Assembly: GCA_002313415.1 (NCBI GenBank)
Contig: DCBH01000054.1
Span: 1-23,223, forward strand
Direction: 5' to 3'
Source of the DNA: Flavobacteriales bacterium UBA1112
Lineage (GTDB): Bacteria; Bacteroidota; Bacteroidia; Flavobacteriales_D; Sanyastnellaceae
Length of the DNA stretch: 23,223 bases
A program made the position numbers and the translations under genes. Shown here piece after piece: positions 14,145-22,623 of the stretch. Position 1 is the stretch's first letter. Each line of letters opens with the position of its first letter. Under the pieces are notes generated by a model. The model made no database searches and was not told where the DNA came from. It worked only from the letters and a program-made list of their open reading frames with translations.

Positions 14145-16115
14145 CTAAGGGCATGTTTCTCCCCATGCAGCAAGCATGGCTAACAAGTCGCCCATGGCCA
14201 CGCTCCCGTCGCCATCAACATCATTTGGACAATTGTTCGATGCTTCAAATTCACAGGTGCCATTGTCCATATTGGCACCAGCTGTGAAGTTCACAGCATC
14301 TGAGTAGGTGCATCCTTCCACAACGTAACCGAGACAACCTTGATCTGATGTCGCCCAAGGGTTGTACGCCACATCCATCGGATTTGTGCATCCAGGACAC
14401 GCTTCAGCCTGATTAAAGCACACCACTTCCACATCCAATGATTCGATGCCATAAGCAATGGCTACGGTGCGAAATACAGTCTCTATTTCTCCTTCTGGGT
14501 GCACAAAACGATAAGCGTAGGCCCCCTCCTCCAAGAGCAATGAAAATTGAGCTGTTTGCCAAGCGGCATTGGTCGGCGTAATAGATGACGCTTCCTCGAA
14601 ATTGGAGTCAACCATGGAAGTCAAATGCATTTGACTTTCCATCGCAGACATGTTTTCCAAGTTCTCCTGAGACAAATCAACCATAAACGTGACGGGGTAC
14701 GTACACGAACCGTCATCCACATTGGCGATAGGTGCAAAGTTGGTTGCTGTTTCATCCATGCAACCTGGCACCACATCCACACCATCGCAATCTTGGTCAA
14801 TTCCATCCAGAGGAACGTCAAAGGCACCCGGAAAAATGGTGGCATCGGCATCGTTGCAATCTCCAGCCAAATCAGTCCATCCATCGCTGTCCTCATCCAC
14901 ATTAAACAGGCACGGAACCTCGCCCAAGAGCCAAGTCGATAAGGATGCATTGACGGCATTTGGGTCATCGCACCCCGAAAGGACTCCACTGGGATACTTT
15001 CTCGCGCGATAAAGGGTATTTCCAGAGGCAAATCGAATCTCAAAAGCAATTTCGCCCTCTGGCGTTACCTCAGAAACTCTCGTACCATGCTGAAAGGTAT
15101 CTGCCGTACCCCACGCAATCAACGTATTGCCATTCTCCAAGCGAATGGCACTGCCCTGCGCAGATGCATAGACGTTGTCTGGATGAGCAAATTGCCACAC
15201 ATTTTCCGCAGTAAAATTGACTGTATCTAAATGCAGTTCGAGCGCCCTTGACAAAAATCCATCGTTGTTGAAACTGCCATTGTCAAACATCAGAATGTGG
15301 CCATTTCCCAAATCATGGGCGTCGTGCTGAACGCGGAACCCCTCCCATCCTGGATCTGAAATTTCAAAGTCGCTGTCGAACCCACCAAGTTTCCAATGAA
15401 TGGACCAATCCTCAGGTCGTAGCCTGATGATTTGACTTCGATTTCGAAAACTGAGCAAAAGGCCCCCATGGGCATCCAACTGCACGGAATTCCAATGCAA
15501 ATAATCGACAGTTGGAAATAACAGATTGTCGTTTTCAGCATCTATGGGCAAATGATCAAGCCCGCTCCATTCACGAAGGATGGCCTCATCAGGGCCCAAA
15601 TGCATCAGCCTCGGATTGAGGATTTTGGCATTTGGCAATCCCCCTATCGATGTCAAATCTTCAAAGATCTCCTCGTACAAAACGACCAAATAAGAACCAT
15701 CATCAAAACGATGAACGTCATGGTAATCGTCGTCAGATTCAAAAGTCCCTGTCAGTGTATCCAAAACGTTCAATTCATGATCCACCACAGTCCACTTTCG
15801 AAGACTGTAATCGAACCAAACGAACTCCCCAGGCCCCCAAGGTTTCATATAAAAACCTCGGAAAGGGGTTTGTTCGACCCAAATCATCTCTGCATCTTCA
15901 TTGATCAGGGAGGCAAACATGTTGGTGGGGCCCTGAACTGTTGAAAGCATCAAATCGCCCTCTTGCACTGGCAGTCCTGCCGATGCCCCAAACGCATTGA
16001 TGCCTCCCGGAGGCACCAAAACTTCAAAAGGCAGCGCATCTTGCCCATACATCGCAACCCAAGTCGATGCAAAGAGAGCGAAACACGCCACATATTTACG
16101 ATTGAATGGCAACAT
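14145..16115 (-). CDS. Secreted arylsulfotransferase-like protein with MopE-like, GCxD and dockerin-like C-terminal modules (paralogue 3)
   Basis: The 656-residue protein starts at the ATG at 16115 with a signal peptide (MLPFNRKYVACFALFASTWVAMYG). The propeller keeps ASST-type landmarks: DDYHDVHRFDDGSYLVV, EWSGLDHLP, DYLHWNSVQ, SFRNRSQIIRL, VQHDAHDLGNGHILMFDNG. It is only distantly like the two copies at 8919-13002 and is closer to the general arylsulfotransferase pattern. After about residue 370 come a MopE-like calcium motif (GDCNDADATIFPGAFD, then DGIDQDCDG), GCMDETATNFAP and GCTYSDAVNF repeats, and a final segment CPNDVDGDGSVAMGDLLAML that resembles a single dockerin EF-hand. No T9SS type-A domain is present. 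The long upstream extension of the frame overlaps rsmE and is rejected. Confidence 0.82.
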   Translation of the reverse strand: MLPFNRKYVACFALFASTWVAMYGQDALPFEVLVPPGGINAFGASAGLPVQEGDLMLSTVQGPTNMFASLINEDAEMIWVEQTPFRGFYMKPWGPGEFVWFDYSLRKWTVVDHELNVLDTLTGTFESDDDYHDVHRFDDGSYLVVLYEEIFEDLTSIGGLPNAKILNPRLMHLGPDEAILREWSGLDHLPIDAENDNLLFPTVDYLHWNSVQLDAHGGLLLSFRNRSQIIRLRPEDWSIHWKLGGFDSDFEISDPGWEGFRVQHDAHDLGNGHILMFDNGSFNNDGFLSRALELHLDTVNFTAENVWQFAHPDNVYASAQGSAIRLENGNTLIAWGTADTFQHGTRVSEVTPEGEIAFEIRFASGNTLYRARKYPSGVLSGCDDPNAVNASLSTWLLGEVPCLFNVDEDSDGWTDLAGDCNDADATIFPGAFDVPLDGIDQDCDGVDVVPGCMDETATNFAPIANVDDGSCTYPVTFMVDLSQENLENMSAMESQMHLTSMVDSNFEEASSITPTNAAWQTAQFSLLLEEGAYAYRFVHPEGEIETVFRTVAIAYGIESLDVEVVCFNQAEACPGCTNPMDVAYNPWATSDQGCLGYVVEGCTYSDAVNFTAGANMDNGTCEFEASNNCPNDVDGDGSVAMGDLLAMLAAWGETCP

Positions 16116-16121
16116 GACTCT

Positions 16122-16154
16122 CAAAGATAAGAGGGGCGTAGAGGTCCACTCAAA
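16122..16154 (-). promoter_or_regulatory. Promoter of the third arylsulfotransferase-like gene
   Basis: On the minus strand TTTG (16151-16154) and TATCTTTG (16122-16129) match the -33 and -7 elements with a 21-base spacer, the best-formed promoter in the window. The -33 element overlaps the rsmE stop codon. The -7 box ends 6 bases before the ATG at 16115, so the leader would be almost absent. Confidence 0.6.
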
Positions 16155-16869
16155 TGACGCTTTGGAATTGAGCAATTGCTGCCACTCCTGCGGTTTCTGT
16201 GCGCAAACGAAGAGGCCCGAAATGAATGGCTTGGGCATCGTAATCGACCAAAAATCGTACTTCTGTCCCCGTAAAATCACCTTCAGGTCCAACGGCCAGC
16301 CATGCATGAGTCCGGTCTGTCTGCCATTCGACCCATGATTCACGCGGAGAAACACCACGTAAGTCATCCATGCAATGGGCCACGGCACCAGGACGAGACC
16401 TCAGGCTAGAGTGTTGTTGGAAGAGCTCCTGAATTGCGCATGCCCGATGCAATTTAGGCATCCATATCCGCTGACATTGCTTGGTCGCCGCGACCACGAT
16501 TCTTTTCCAACGTTCGTGTTTGTCTACTCGACGCTCACTGCGCTCAGTCCAAACAGGAATAACCTCCTCCACATTCAACTCTGTGGCCTTTTCTAAAAGC
16601 CATTCGAAACGATCTGTGGCTTTGGTCGGCGCAACAATGAGGATGAGACCCTGTGGCCTGGTGAGCTCACGGTCAACTTTTTCTACGATTACAGAGGCTT
16701 TTTTTTTGCCCACCGATGCAAGACTCCCCTCGGCTACACCTCCGACACCATCAATCAAACGAATGACCTGTCCCTCTCCCATTCGAAGTACACGCACCAC
16801 GTGGGACGCCTCATCCTCGGCAAGTACCAACTCCCCAACTTGAAGATCAGGTTGATAACACGTGTGCAT
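16150..16869 (-). CDS. rsmE: 16S rRNA (uracil1498-N3)-methyltransferase
   Basis: The 239-residue protein is a SPOUT-class (knotted) methyltransferase that uses S-adenosylmethionine to methylate U1498 of 16S rRNA in the 30S subunit. It has the N-terminal PUA-like part (DEASHVVRVLRM), the APTKATDRFEWLLEKATELNV helix with WTERSERR, and the C-terminal knot motifs LAVGPEGDFTGTEV (191-204) and LRTETAG (221-227). Length is normal for the family. It is separated by 33 bases from pckA upstream and carries a perfect TACCTTTG box 4 bases before the ATG. Confidence 0.95.
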   Translation of the reverse strand: MHTCYQPDLQVGELVLAEDEASHVVRVLRMGEGQVIRLIDGVGGVAEGSLASVGKKKASVIVEKVDRELTRPQGLILIVAPTKATDRFEWLLEKATELNVEEVIPVWTERSERRVDKHERWKRIVVAATKQCQRIWMPKLHRACAIQELFQQHSSLRSRPGAVAHCMDDLRGVSPRESWVEWQTDRTHAWLAVGPEGDFTGTEVRFLVDYDAQAIHFGPLRLRTETAGVAAIAQFQSVI

Positions 16870-16873
16870 GAGT

Positions 16874-16881
16874 CAAAGGTA
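16874..16881 (-). promoter_or_regulatory. -7 box 4 bases before rsmE
   Basis: The minus strand reads TACCTTTG, a perfect TAnnTTTG, then ACTC and the ATG at 16869. It lies in the 33-base gap after pckA and implies separate, near-leaderless transcription of rsmE. No -33 TTTG was found. Confidence 0.45.
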
Positions 16882-16902
16882 ACCCTGCGGACATGCAGGT
16901 GC

Positions 16903-18522
16903 CTAGGCTTTCGAAGCAACGGCCAAGAGAGGAGCCCCTGAATTCATTTCTTCGGTTGCCGCCTCGCGAAATTGGGTGAAGTTTTCTGCAAAACGCGAGG
17001 CCAAATCGCGGGCTGCTTTGTCGTATGCCACGGGGTCTGACCACGTACCTTTGACATCCCACAATTCGTCAGGAACACCATCACATCTCACCGGTACCGC
17101 CAGTTTGAAGACCGGATGAACAATGGTGTCAGCCTTGTCGAGGTCACCTCGAAGCGCTGCCGAAATCATGGCTCGCGTGTGTGACAATTTCATGCGATGA
17201 CCGACACCGAAACCGCCTCCAGTCCAACCTGTATTGACAAGCCACATACGCACTCCGTATTTGGTCATGCGTTCACCTAACATCCTTGCATATTCTGTGG
17301 CGTGAAGTGGCAGAAAAGGTGAACCAAAACACGCTGAAAAGGTCGTTTGAGGCTCAACAACACCTGTTTCAGTGCCAGCCACCTTGGCCGTGTATCCCGA
17401 CAAAAAGTGATACATCGCTTGCCCCTTGTCGAGTCTCGCCAGAGGGGGTAAGACACCGAATGCGTCGCAGGTAAGAAAGAAGATGTCGGTGGGATGTCCA
17501 CCTAAACTAGGTGTCACAGCGCCAGGAATGTGGTGAATCGGGTAACTCACTCGTGTATTGGGTGTGATCCGGTCGTCCTCAAAATTTGGTGTCACACCGT
17601 CTTCTTGAAACCCTATGTTTTCCAGCAATGCACCAAATCGTATTGCCTGGTGAATCTCAGGCTCGCCCTCAGGACTGAGATTGATGGTCTTTGCATAGCA
17701 CCCACCTTCCATATTGAAAACACCCTCCTCGGTCCAACCATGCTCATCATCTCCAATCAGCGCACGACGCGCGTCACTGCTCAAAGTGGTCTTTCCAGTT
17801 CCAGACAATCCGAAAAATACTGCAACACTCCCATCCTCACCTTGGTTGGAAGAACAGTGCATTGGCAAAACATTGTGCTTCACCGGCAAGATGAAATTCA
17901 TCACAGAGAACATGCCTTTTTTGATTTCTCCGGTATATCCCGAGCCACCCACAATGATGATTTTTCTGCCAAAATCGATGGCACTTACATTGCCTTGTCT
18001 GCATTCGTGAATGGCGGGATTCGCTTTGAAACTCGGCGCACAGATGACATGCCAATCGGGTTCTGCAACCCACCTCTCTTGGTCGTTCAATCGGATGAAC
18101 ATGTTGTCCACAAATAGAGAAGACCAGGCCTTTTCAGCCACAACTCGAACTGGAATGCGGTAACGTGGGTCAGCCCCAACAGCTGCATCCTTCACAAACA
18201 CGCTTTTTCCGTCAAGGTGGCGCTGCACATCCTGCAACAACGTTTGGAAGGCCTCGGATGACATAGGTTGGTTGATGCTTCCCCAATCCACGCGGTCATC
18301 TGTGAACTCATCCCGCACCAAAAAACGGTCTTTGGGAGATCGACCCGTAAATTCTCCAGTTTCAATGGCCAGTGCGCCCCGGTCTGTCAAGACACCTTCG
18401 CCGCGAAGGAGAGTTTGAAGAATGAGTTTTGCAGGGGGAAGGTTCCAGTGGGCTCGGCCCACTCCTTCAAGTCCGACGGCATCTAAACGTGCGTCGAAGG
18501 GGGTATTTCCAACGTGTTTCAT
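16903..18522 (-). CDS. pckA: Phosphoenolpyruvate carboxykinase (ATP)
   Basis: The 539-residue cytosolic enzyme converts oxaloacetate plus ATP to phosphoenolpyruvate, CO2 and ADP in gluconeogenesis. Key motifs are GRSPKDRF (60-67), MFIRL, GLSGTGKTT (the ATP P-loop, 238-246), GDDEHGW (257-263), FNMEGGCYAKTINLS and the C-terminal GWTGGGFGVG. The set and the length identify the ATP-dependent family rather than the GTP one. The frame is open to an ATG at 18624, but the ATG at 18522 is preferred: it gives the usual family length and leaves the promoter element TAATTTTG (18556-18563) upstream. mdh, whose product supplies oxaloacetate, is 3 kb away but not in the same operon. Confidence 0.95.
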   Translation of the reverse strand: MKHVGNTPFDARLDAVGLEGVGRAHWNLPPAKLILQTLLRGEGVLTDRGALAIETGEFTGRSPKDRFLVRDEFTDDRVDWGSINQPMSSEAFQTLLQDVQRHLDGKSVFVKDAAVGADPRYRIPVRVVAEKAWSSLFVDNMFIRLNDQERWVAEPDWHVICAPSFKANPAIHECRQGNVSAIDFGRKIIIVGGSGYTGEIKKGMFSVMNFILPVKHNVLPMHCSSNQGEDGSVAVFFGLSGTGKTTLSSDARRALIGDDEHGWTEEGVFNMEGGCYAKTINLSPEGEPEIHQAIRFGALLENIGFQEDGVTPNFEDDRITPNTRVSYPIHHIPGAVTPSLGGHPTDIFFLTCDAFGVLPPLARLDKGQAMYHFLSGYTAKVAGTETGVVEPQTTFSACFGSPFLPLHATEYARMLGERMTKYGVRMWLVNTGWTGGGFGVGHRMKLSHTRAMISAALRGDLDKADTIVHPVFKLAVPVRCDGVPDELWDVKGTWSDPVAYDKAARDLASRFAENFTQFREAATEEMNSGAPLLAVASKA

Positions 18523-18555
18523 CAAGTCCGAGGTTTGAACATTGCATCCTCGTGT

Positions 18556-18563
18556 CAAAATTA
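18556..18563 (-). promoter_or_regulatory. -7 promoter element of pckA
   Basis: The minus strand reads TAATTTTG, a perfect TAnnTTTG, 33 bases before the ATG at 18522. It implies a leader of roughly 30 bases, unlike the near-leaderless pattern of many neighbours. No clear -33 TTTG. Confidence 0.45.
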
Positions 18564-18629
18564 CACTACCACCGCACATGCCGTTCGATACGTTGTTCAC
18601 AAACCATCCACGGACTGACCTCACCTCCT

Positions 18630-18637
18630 TAACTTCC
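18630..18637 (+). promoter_or_regulatory. Weak -7-like box 4 bases before the FAS1 gene
   Basis: TAACTTCC, then CCTC and the ATG at 18642. Two mismatches to TAnnTTTG, but it keeps the TA-N-CTT core and the 4-base spacing. Confidence 0.25.
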
Positions 18638-18641
18638 CCTC

Positions 18642-19271
18642 ATGACCGTCACCACTTCCCCCTCTCCTTGGAACCTGGCCCTTTGCACTTTCAGCTTGGC
18701 AGCTATGTTGATGGTTGGATGCGAGACTGGCCAGGTTCCTGAATCAACAACCATTCCTCTGCCTGCCTCCAAGACCAGTCCTGCTGGGCGGCAAAGCATG
18801 GAGCGTCGCCAAAGCGATGTCGAGCGTTTTCAGGAAATGAATCAAGTCAAGGTAGAGAACAAAATCAGTCCCTATCGCTATGTCATCAGTACGGAACGTT
18901 TTTCCATCTTTGGTCAGCTGGTTCAAGCGTCTAGCCACAGTCGAACGATTCACAATGGGGATGTCACGCTGCTTTGTCCCACAGACGATGCATTTGACAA
19001 TTTTGACAATTGGAAAATGATGAGACGAAGGGGAAACCAGCAGGACATCGACGATTTTGTGGCCAACCACGTCATCCCAATCACCATGACCTACGACGAC
19101 TTTAAATCCAAGGACCAACACGTCACGCTTGCAGGGACGGCAATCGAAGTTTCCACCCGAGGTGGAATCTCAGTCAACGGTGCCCACGTTCGCAGCGGGC
19201 ATGTAACCACTGAAAATGGATCTGTCATTGGATTGGATGACGTTGTTTTTATCCCTTTGGCACTTCGTTGA
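18642..19271 (+). CDS. FAS1 (fasciclin) domain lipoprotein
   Basis: The 209-residue protein has a hydrophobic N-terminal segment ending in MVGC, so Cys27 is the likely lipidated residue and the protein would be anchored in a membrane, probably the outer one. A Ser/Pro-rich linker runs to about residue 70. One FAS1 domain follows, with the H1-like motif GDVTLLCPTDDAFDNF, a VANHVIP segment, and the C-terminal NGSVIGLDDVVFIPL strand. FAS1 domains mediate adhesion and are common in bacterial surface lipoproteins; the partner is unknown. The gene is divergent from pckA and lies 49 bases before the FG-GAP protein on the same strand. Confidence 0.88.
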   Translation: MTVTTSPSPWNLALCTFSLAAMLMVGCETGQVPESTTIPLPASKTSPAGRQSMERRQSDVERFQEMNQVKVENKISPYRYVISTERFSIFGQLVQASSHSRTIHNGDVTLLCPTDDAFDNFDNWKMMRRRGNQQDIDDFVANHVIPITMTYDDFKSKDQHVTLAGTAIEVSTRGGISVNGAHVRSGHVTTENGSVIGLDDVVFIPLALR

Positions 19272-19320
19272 GTCGGCACAATCTTTTTGTCAGTTGCTGT
19301 TTTTAGTCAATACCTCGCTT

Positions 19321-21606
19321 ATGACGGTTCGCTCTGTTTGTCTTGGCCTGTTGATGTCAACGCACCTTTTTACCCTAGCCCAGGAATTGCCTTTGAGCTG
19401 GGTTCCCGGCAACTGGTCGGTGACATTGAATGATTTGGAATTTGAAAACCCTTGGGTGGGGGGACTTACCGCTCCTCAGTGGTCTGCCTTCGATGCCGAT
19501 TTAGATGGCGATGCAGATTTGTTCGCGTTTGACAGGGATGGAAGCCGAGTCTTGATGTTTGAACGCATCCCGGAGGAAGGAAATCCTGAGGGCCGTTTGG
19601 TCGCGCGATGGGATTGGGCAGAAGGTTGGCCTGAAATGGTCGATTGGTGTCTCCTTAGAGATTACAACTGCGACGGGAAGCCCGACATTTTCACCAGTTA
19701 TCAAAACGGCATACGAGTCTTTGACAACACAACACAGGTTGGACAAGGTCCATCCTTCGCCTCCGAACCCATCGCGGTTTTGGCCACATTTGATTTGCTG
19801 GGATCCGACCCCACCGATCTGCCGGTCATTTGTTTGGGTATGGATTTGCCAGCCATCTTGGACCACGATGACGACGGCGATTTGGACATCATCACCTTCA
19901 CAGAAACAGCTTCAACCTTGTATCGTTTTGAAGGCCAAACGCCTTGCAGCCTGGACTTTGAATGCACCAACCGTTGCTACGGCATGCTCACTGAGGCAGC
20001 AGAAAACAACACCCTTTTCATCGGTGACGATTTTGAATGTGCATTTAACGTAGAAAATCCCGGAATCACTTCACCAGCTTGGACAAGAGATGGTCTTCAT
20101 GCGGGCGGTGCAATATCGTCTTTACAACTTCAACCAGGCGGCCCCAAAGACTTGATAATTAGCGATGTAACATACCCAGAAGCTCTTGGGGTAATGCTTG
20201 AAGTCAGTCTTTCCTCCCTCGACAGTGCCACGTACGTTGACTCAGCTTTTCCCGCCAACTCAAATGGCGACCAGGCCCTCGATCTTCCTCGTTTTCCGGC
20301 TGCATTTCACCTTGATGTAGATCAAGATGGTGTGCGTGATTTGCTCTTTTCACCCAACACCCCGTTGGAAACAAATGACGACAAGAGCGTTCACTATTTC
20401 CGCAACACGGGCACGGAGGACGTTCCCAGCTGGCATTTCACAACAGATGCCTACCTCCAAAACGGAATGATCGACTTGGGCCGCGGCGCCTATCCGGCCC
20501 TGCATGACTTTGACGGTGATGGATTGTTGGATTTGGCTGTAGCGAACAAGGAACGCTACGAGGGAGTCGATCAGACACCCGCTTCCGTAGCTGCATTTCG
20601 CAACGTTGGAAATGCCACCGAACCCAAATTTGACTTGATCAATCTCGACTGGATTGCCCTGGCGGATTACCAAATCGAAAGTCCCTACCCTGCATTTGGG
20701 GATCTTGACGGAGATGGTGATTTGGACGTCCTTGTCGGTGACGAACTTGGTCGAATACACGAATTCACCAATGTATCCGACTCAGGTGATTGGCCCGAAT
20801 TCAGCTTGGCTGCCTTGTCCCTTCAAGAGGATGGAAGCGGAGAAGCCATTGACGTGGGGCAGTTTGCAACCCCACAGCTCCATGACATGGATGGCGACGG
20901 TGACCTCGACATGGTGGTGGGCGAGAAAAATGGGACCTTGACGCTTTTCGAGCGAACCTCCGTTGGGTCATGGTCCAAGTACCTGTCCCCGGTAAATGGC
21001 GAAAATTGGGGAAACATTGCGGTGGATAATCTTCTTGGTATCAATGGATACAGCGTCCCCGCCCTCACACCAACCACCGAGGGACTTCGCGTATTTGTGG
21101 CAAACGAAACAGGCACTGTTCAAGATTTCGGACTGGCTTCTGACAATTGGGACGCCGAACTTGTTGAAGTCAACGAGGCTGTATTTGGGCCGAAGGAGGG
21201 CTTCCGTTGCGCAGCTGCCTTTGCGGATTTGGATGACGATGGTCTTCTCGATGCCCTGCTGGGAATTCAAAATGGCGGCCTTCTCGCATTCAGCAGCAGC
21301 TCCGATACAATCAACTTAGAAGCGACTTTCCCTCCATTGCCATCATGGGAATGGCAAATTATGCCCAACCCGGGTCTCAACGAAATCAGCTGGCGCAGCG
21401 AAGCCCATTGGAGCGGGGAGCTTTGGATATGGAGTGCGACAGGCCAGGTCATGGCCAGGAACCCAGTACGAAACGAGAATTACGGATTGATACAAGCTGA
21501 AACTTGGCCACCAGGCCTGTACATCATCCGCGCCTCACTTGAAAATGAGACCAACCCGAAGGACGAGATGACAGTTCCTTTGACGTGGATCAAATTACCT
21601 CAGTGA
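19321..21606 (+). CDS. Secreted FG-GAP/VCBS repeat protein with T9SS sorting domain
   Basis: The 761-residue protein begins with a signal peptide (MTVRSVCLGLLMSTHLFTLA). About eight calcium-binding repeat loops of the form DxDxDGxxD are spread through it: DADLDGDADLF, DYNCDGKPDIF, DHDDDGDLDII, DVDQDGVRDLLF, DFDGDGLLDLAV, DLDGDGDLDVLV, DMDGDGDLDMVV and DLDDDGLLDALL. They point to an integrin-like beta-propeller. A cysteine-rich insert (CSLDFECTNRCYG) follows the third loop. The C-terminus (IMPNPGLNEISW to PPGLYIIRASL) is a T9SS type-A sorting domain. The role is probably adhesive or structural at the cell surface; no catalytic domain is seen. The start at 19321 is set by the signal peptide; an upstream ATG at 19216 lies inside the FAS1 gene. 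Confidence 0.87.
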   Translation: MTVRSVCLGLLMSTHLFTLAQELPLSWVPGNWSVTLNDLEFENPWVGGLTAPQWSAFDADLDGDADLFAFDRDGSRVLMFERIPEEGNPEGRLVARWDWAEGWPEMVDWCLLRDYNCDGKPDIFTSYQNGIRVFDNTTQVGQGPSFASEPIAVLATFDLLGSDPTDLPVICLGMDLPAILDHDDDGDLDIITFTETASTLYRFEGQTPCSLDFECTNRCYGMLTEAAENNTLFIGDDFECAFNVENPGITSPAWTRDGLHAGGAISSLQLQPGGPKDLIISDVTYPEALGVMLEVSLSSLDSATYVDSAFPANSNGDQALDLPRFPAAFHLDVDQDGVRDLLFSPNTPLETNDDKSVHYFRNTGTEDVPSWHFTTDAYLQNGMIDLGRGAYPALHDFDGDGLLDLAVANKERYEGVDQTPASVAAFRNVGNATEPKFDLINLDWIALADYQIESPYPAFGDLDGDGDLDVLVGDELGRIHEFTNVSDSGDWPEFSLAALSLQEDGSGEAIDVGQFATPQLHDMDGDGDLDMVVGEKNGTLTLFERTSVGSWSKYLSPVNGENWGNIAVDNLLGINGYSVPALTPTTEGLRVFVANETGTVQDFGLASDNWDAELVEVNEAVFGPKEGFRCAAAFADLDDDGLLDALLGIQNGGLLAFSSSSDTINLEATFPPLPSWEWQIMPNPGLNEISWRSEAHWSGELWIWSATGQVMARNPVRNENYGLIQAETWPPGLYIIRASLENETNPKDEMTVPLTWIKLPQ

Positions 21607-21621
21607 GGCAGTTTCATTGTC

Positions 21622-22554
21622 TCACGGATTGAGCCCGTCGAGGACATGCTTCACGTCTCTTACCGCACTTTCGCTGGTCGCGAGCAAAGCTTTTTCGTCC
21701 TCATTCAAGTCCAATTCGATGATGCGCTCGATGCCGTTCTTCCCTAAAATCACGGGGACCCCCAAGTAGAGGTCTTTCACCCCATATTCTCCAGTCAACC
21801 ACGCACAACAAGGGAATACGCGGCGTTGGTCGCGCACAATGGCTTCTACCATCTGAGCTGCTGCTGCCCCTGGGGCGTACCACGCTGAGGTTCCAAGAAG
21901 GTTGACAATTTCACCACCCCCCTTTTTGGTTCGCTCCACAATAGCTGTAAGTCTGTCTTCCTCGATGAGTTCGGTCACCGGGATACCTCCAACTGTTGTG
22001 TATCGAGGGAGCGGAACCATCGTATCTCCGTGGCCACCCATCAATACCGCTTGAATGTCCTTGGGACTGACATTCAATTCCTCGGCAAGAAACGCTCGGT
22101 AACGAGCTGTATCCAAAATGCCAGCCATGCCGAATACCCGCGTGCTCTTCACATTCGCCGTGAGGTAAGCGCAGTAAGTCATCACGTCTAGAGGGTTGGA
22201 CACGATGACCAAAATCGCGTCTGGACTGTGCTTCATGACATTCTCCGTCACGGTCTTCACAATGCCTGCGTTGGTTGCAATGAGGTCATCCCGACTCATC
22301 CCTGGCTTGCGCGGCAAGCCGCTCGTGATGACCACTACTTCCGAACCTGCCGTTTTGCTGTAGTCATTCGTTGAACCTACTGTGCGAGTGTCGTACAAGT
22401 TCACAGGTGCAGTTTCCCAAATGTCAAGTGCTTTGCCTTCAGCAAAGCCTTCTTTGATGTCTAACAAAACGACTTCATTTGCCACCTCTCGGGTGGCCAG
22501 GACATTGGCACAAGTGGCACCCACATTCCCGGCGCCAACAACTGTTACTTTCAT
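21622..22554 (-). CDS. mdh: Malate dehydrogenase (LDH-like type)
   Basis: The 310-residue cytosolic NAD-dependent enzyme interconverts malate and oxaloacetate in the TCA cycle. It has the Rossmann motif VVGAGNVGATCA (GxGxxG at 7-12), D32 for NAD preference, the substrate loop LPRKPGMSRDDL with R82 and R88 (Arg82 marks malate rather than lactate specificity), N120 in VSNPLDV, R151 in LDTARYR and the catalytic H175 in GGHGDTMV. The type is the LDH-like MDH common in Bacteroidota. A longer frame to 22611 is rejected, since the Rossmann strand begins at the ATG at 22554. It is convergent with the FG-GAP gene, 15 bases apart, with no strong terminator between. Confidence 0.96.
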   Translation of the reverse strand: MKVTVVGAGNVGATCANVLATREVANEVVLLDIKEGFAEGKALDIWETAPVNLYDTRTVGSTNDYSKTAGSEVVVITSGLPRKPGMSRDDLIATNAGIVKTVTENVMKHSPDAILVIVSNPLDVMTYCAYLTANVKSTRVFGMAGILDTARYRAFLAEELNVSPKDIQAVLMGGHGDTMVPLPRYTTVGGIPVTELIEEDRLTAIVERTKKGGGEIVNLLGTSAWYAPGAAAAQMVEAIVRDQRRVFPCCAWLTGEYGVKDLYLGVPVILGKNGIERIIELDLNEDEKALLATSESAVRDVKHVLDGLNP

Positions 22555-22574
22555 GATTAAGAGGTTTGGGATGG

Positions 22575-22608
22575 CAAAAATACCCAAACCATCGGCCATC
22601 CTCCGCAA
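22575..22608 (-). promoter_or_regulatory. Promoter of mdh
   Basis: On the minus strand TATTTTTG (22575-22582) is a perfect TAnnTTTG, preceded 23 bases upstream by TTG (22606-22608). The -7 box is 20 bases before the ATG, giving a short but normal leader. Confidence 0.5.
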
Positions 22609-22615
22609 CAAGATG

Positions 22616-22623
22616 CATCTTTG
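22616..22623 (+). promoter_or_regulatory. -7-like box 4 bases before the MORN-repeat gene
   Basis: CATCTTTG, then TTTT and the ATG at 22628. One mismatch to TAnnTTTG, with the same spacing as other boxes here. Confidence 0.3.

Noticed and set aside
16884..16899. Hairpin CCTGC/GCAGG after pckA as a terminator.
   Set aside because: The 5-bp stem is not followed by a T-run on the minus strand; the next bases hold the rsmE box instead. Termination here is unsupported.
19311..19318. TACCTCGC 2 bases before the FG-GAP gene, with TTTTTG 21 bases upstream, as a promoter.
   Set aside because: Three of six consensus positions fail and the spacing to the ATG differs from the other boxes. The similar TGACTTCA 2 bases before the second ASST-like gene was left out for the same reason.
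19321..21606. Enzymatic role for the FG-GAP protein.
   Set aside because: Only calcium-loop propeller repeats and a sorting domain are visible, with no catalytic motif.
21604..21624. Hairpin at the junction of the FG-GAP gene and mdh.
   Set aside because: The stem needs two G-U pairs and has no T-tract on either side; too weak to call.
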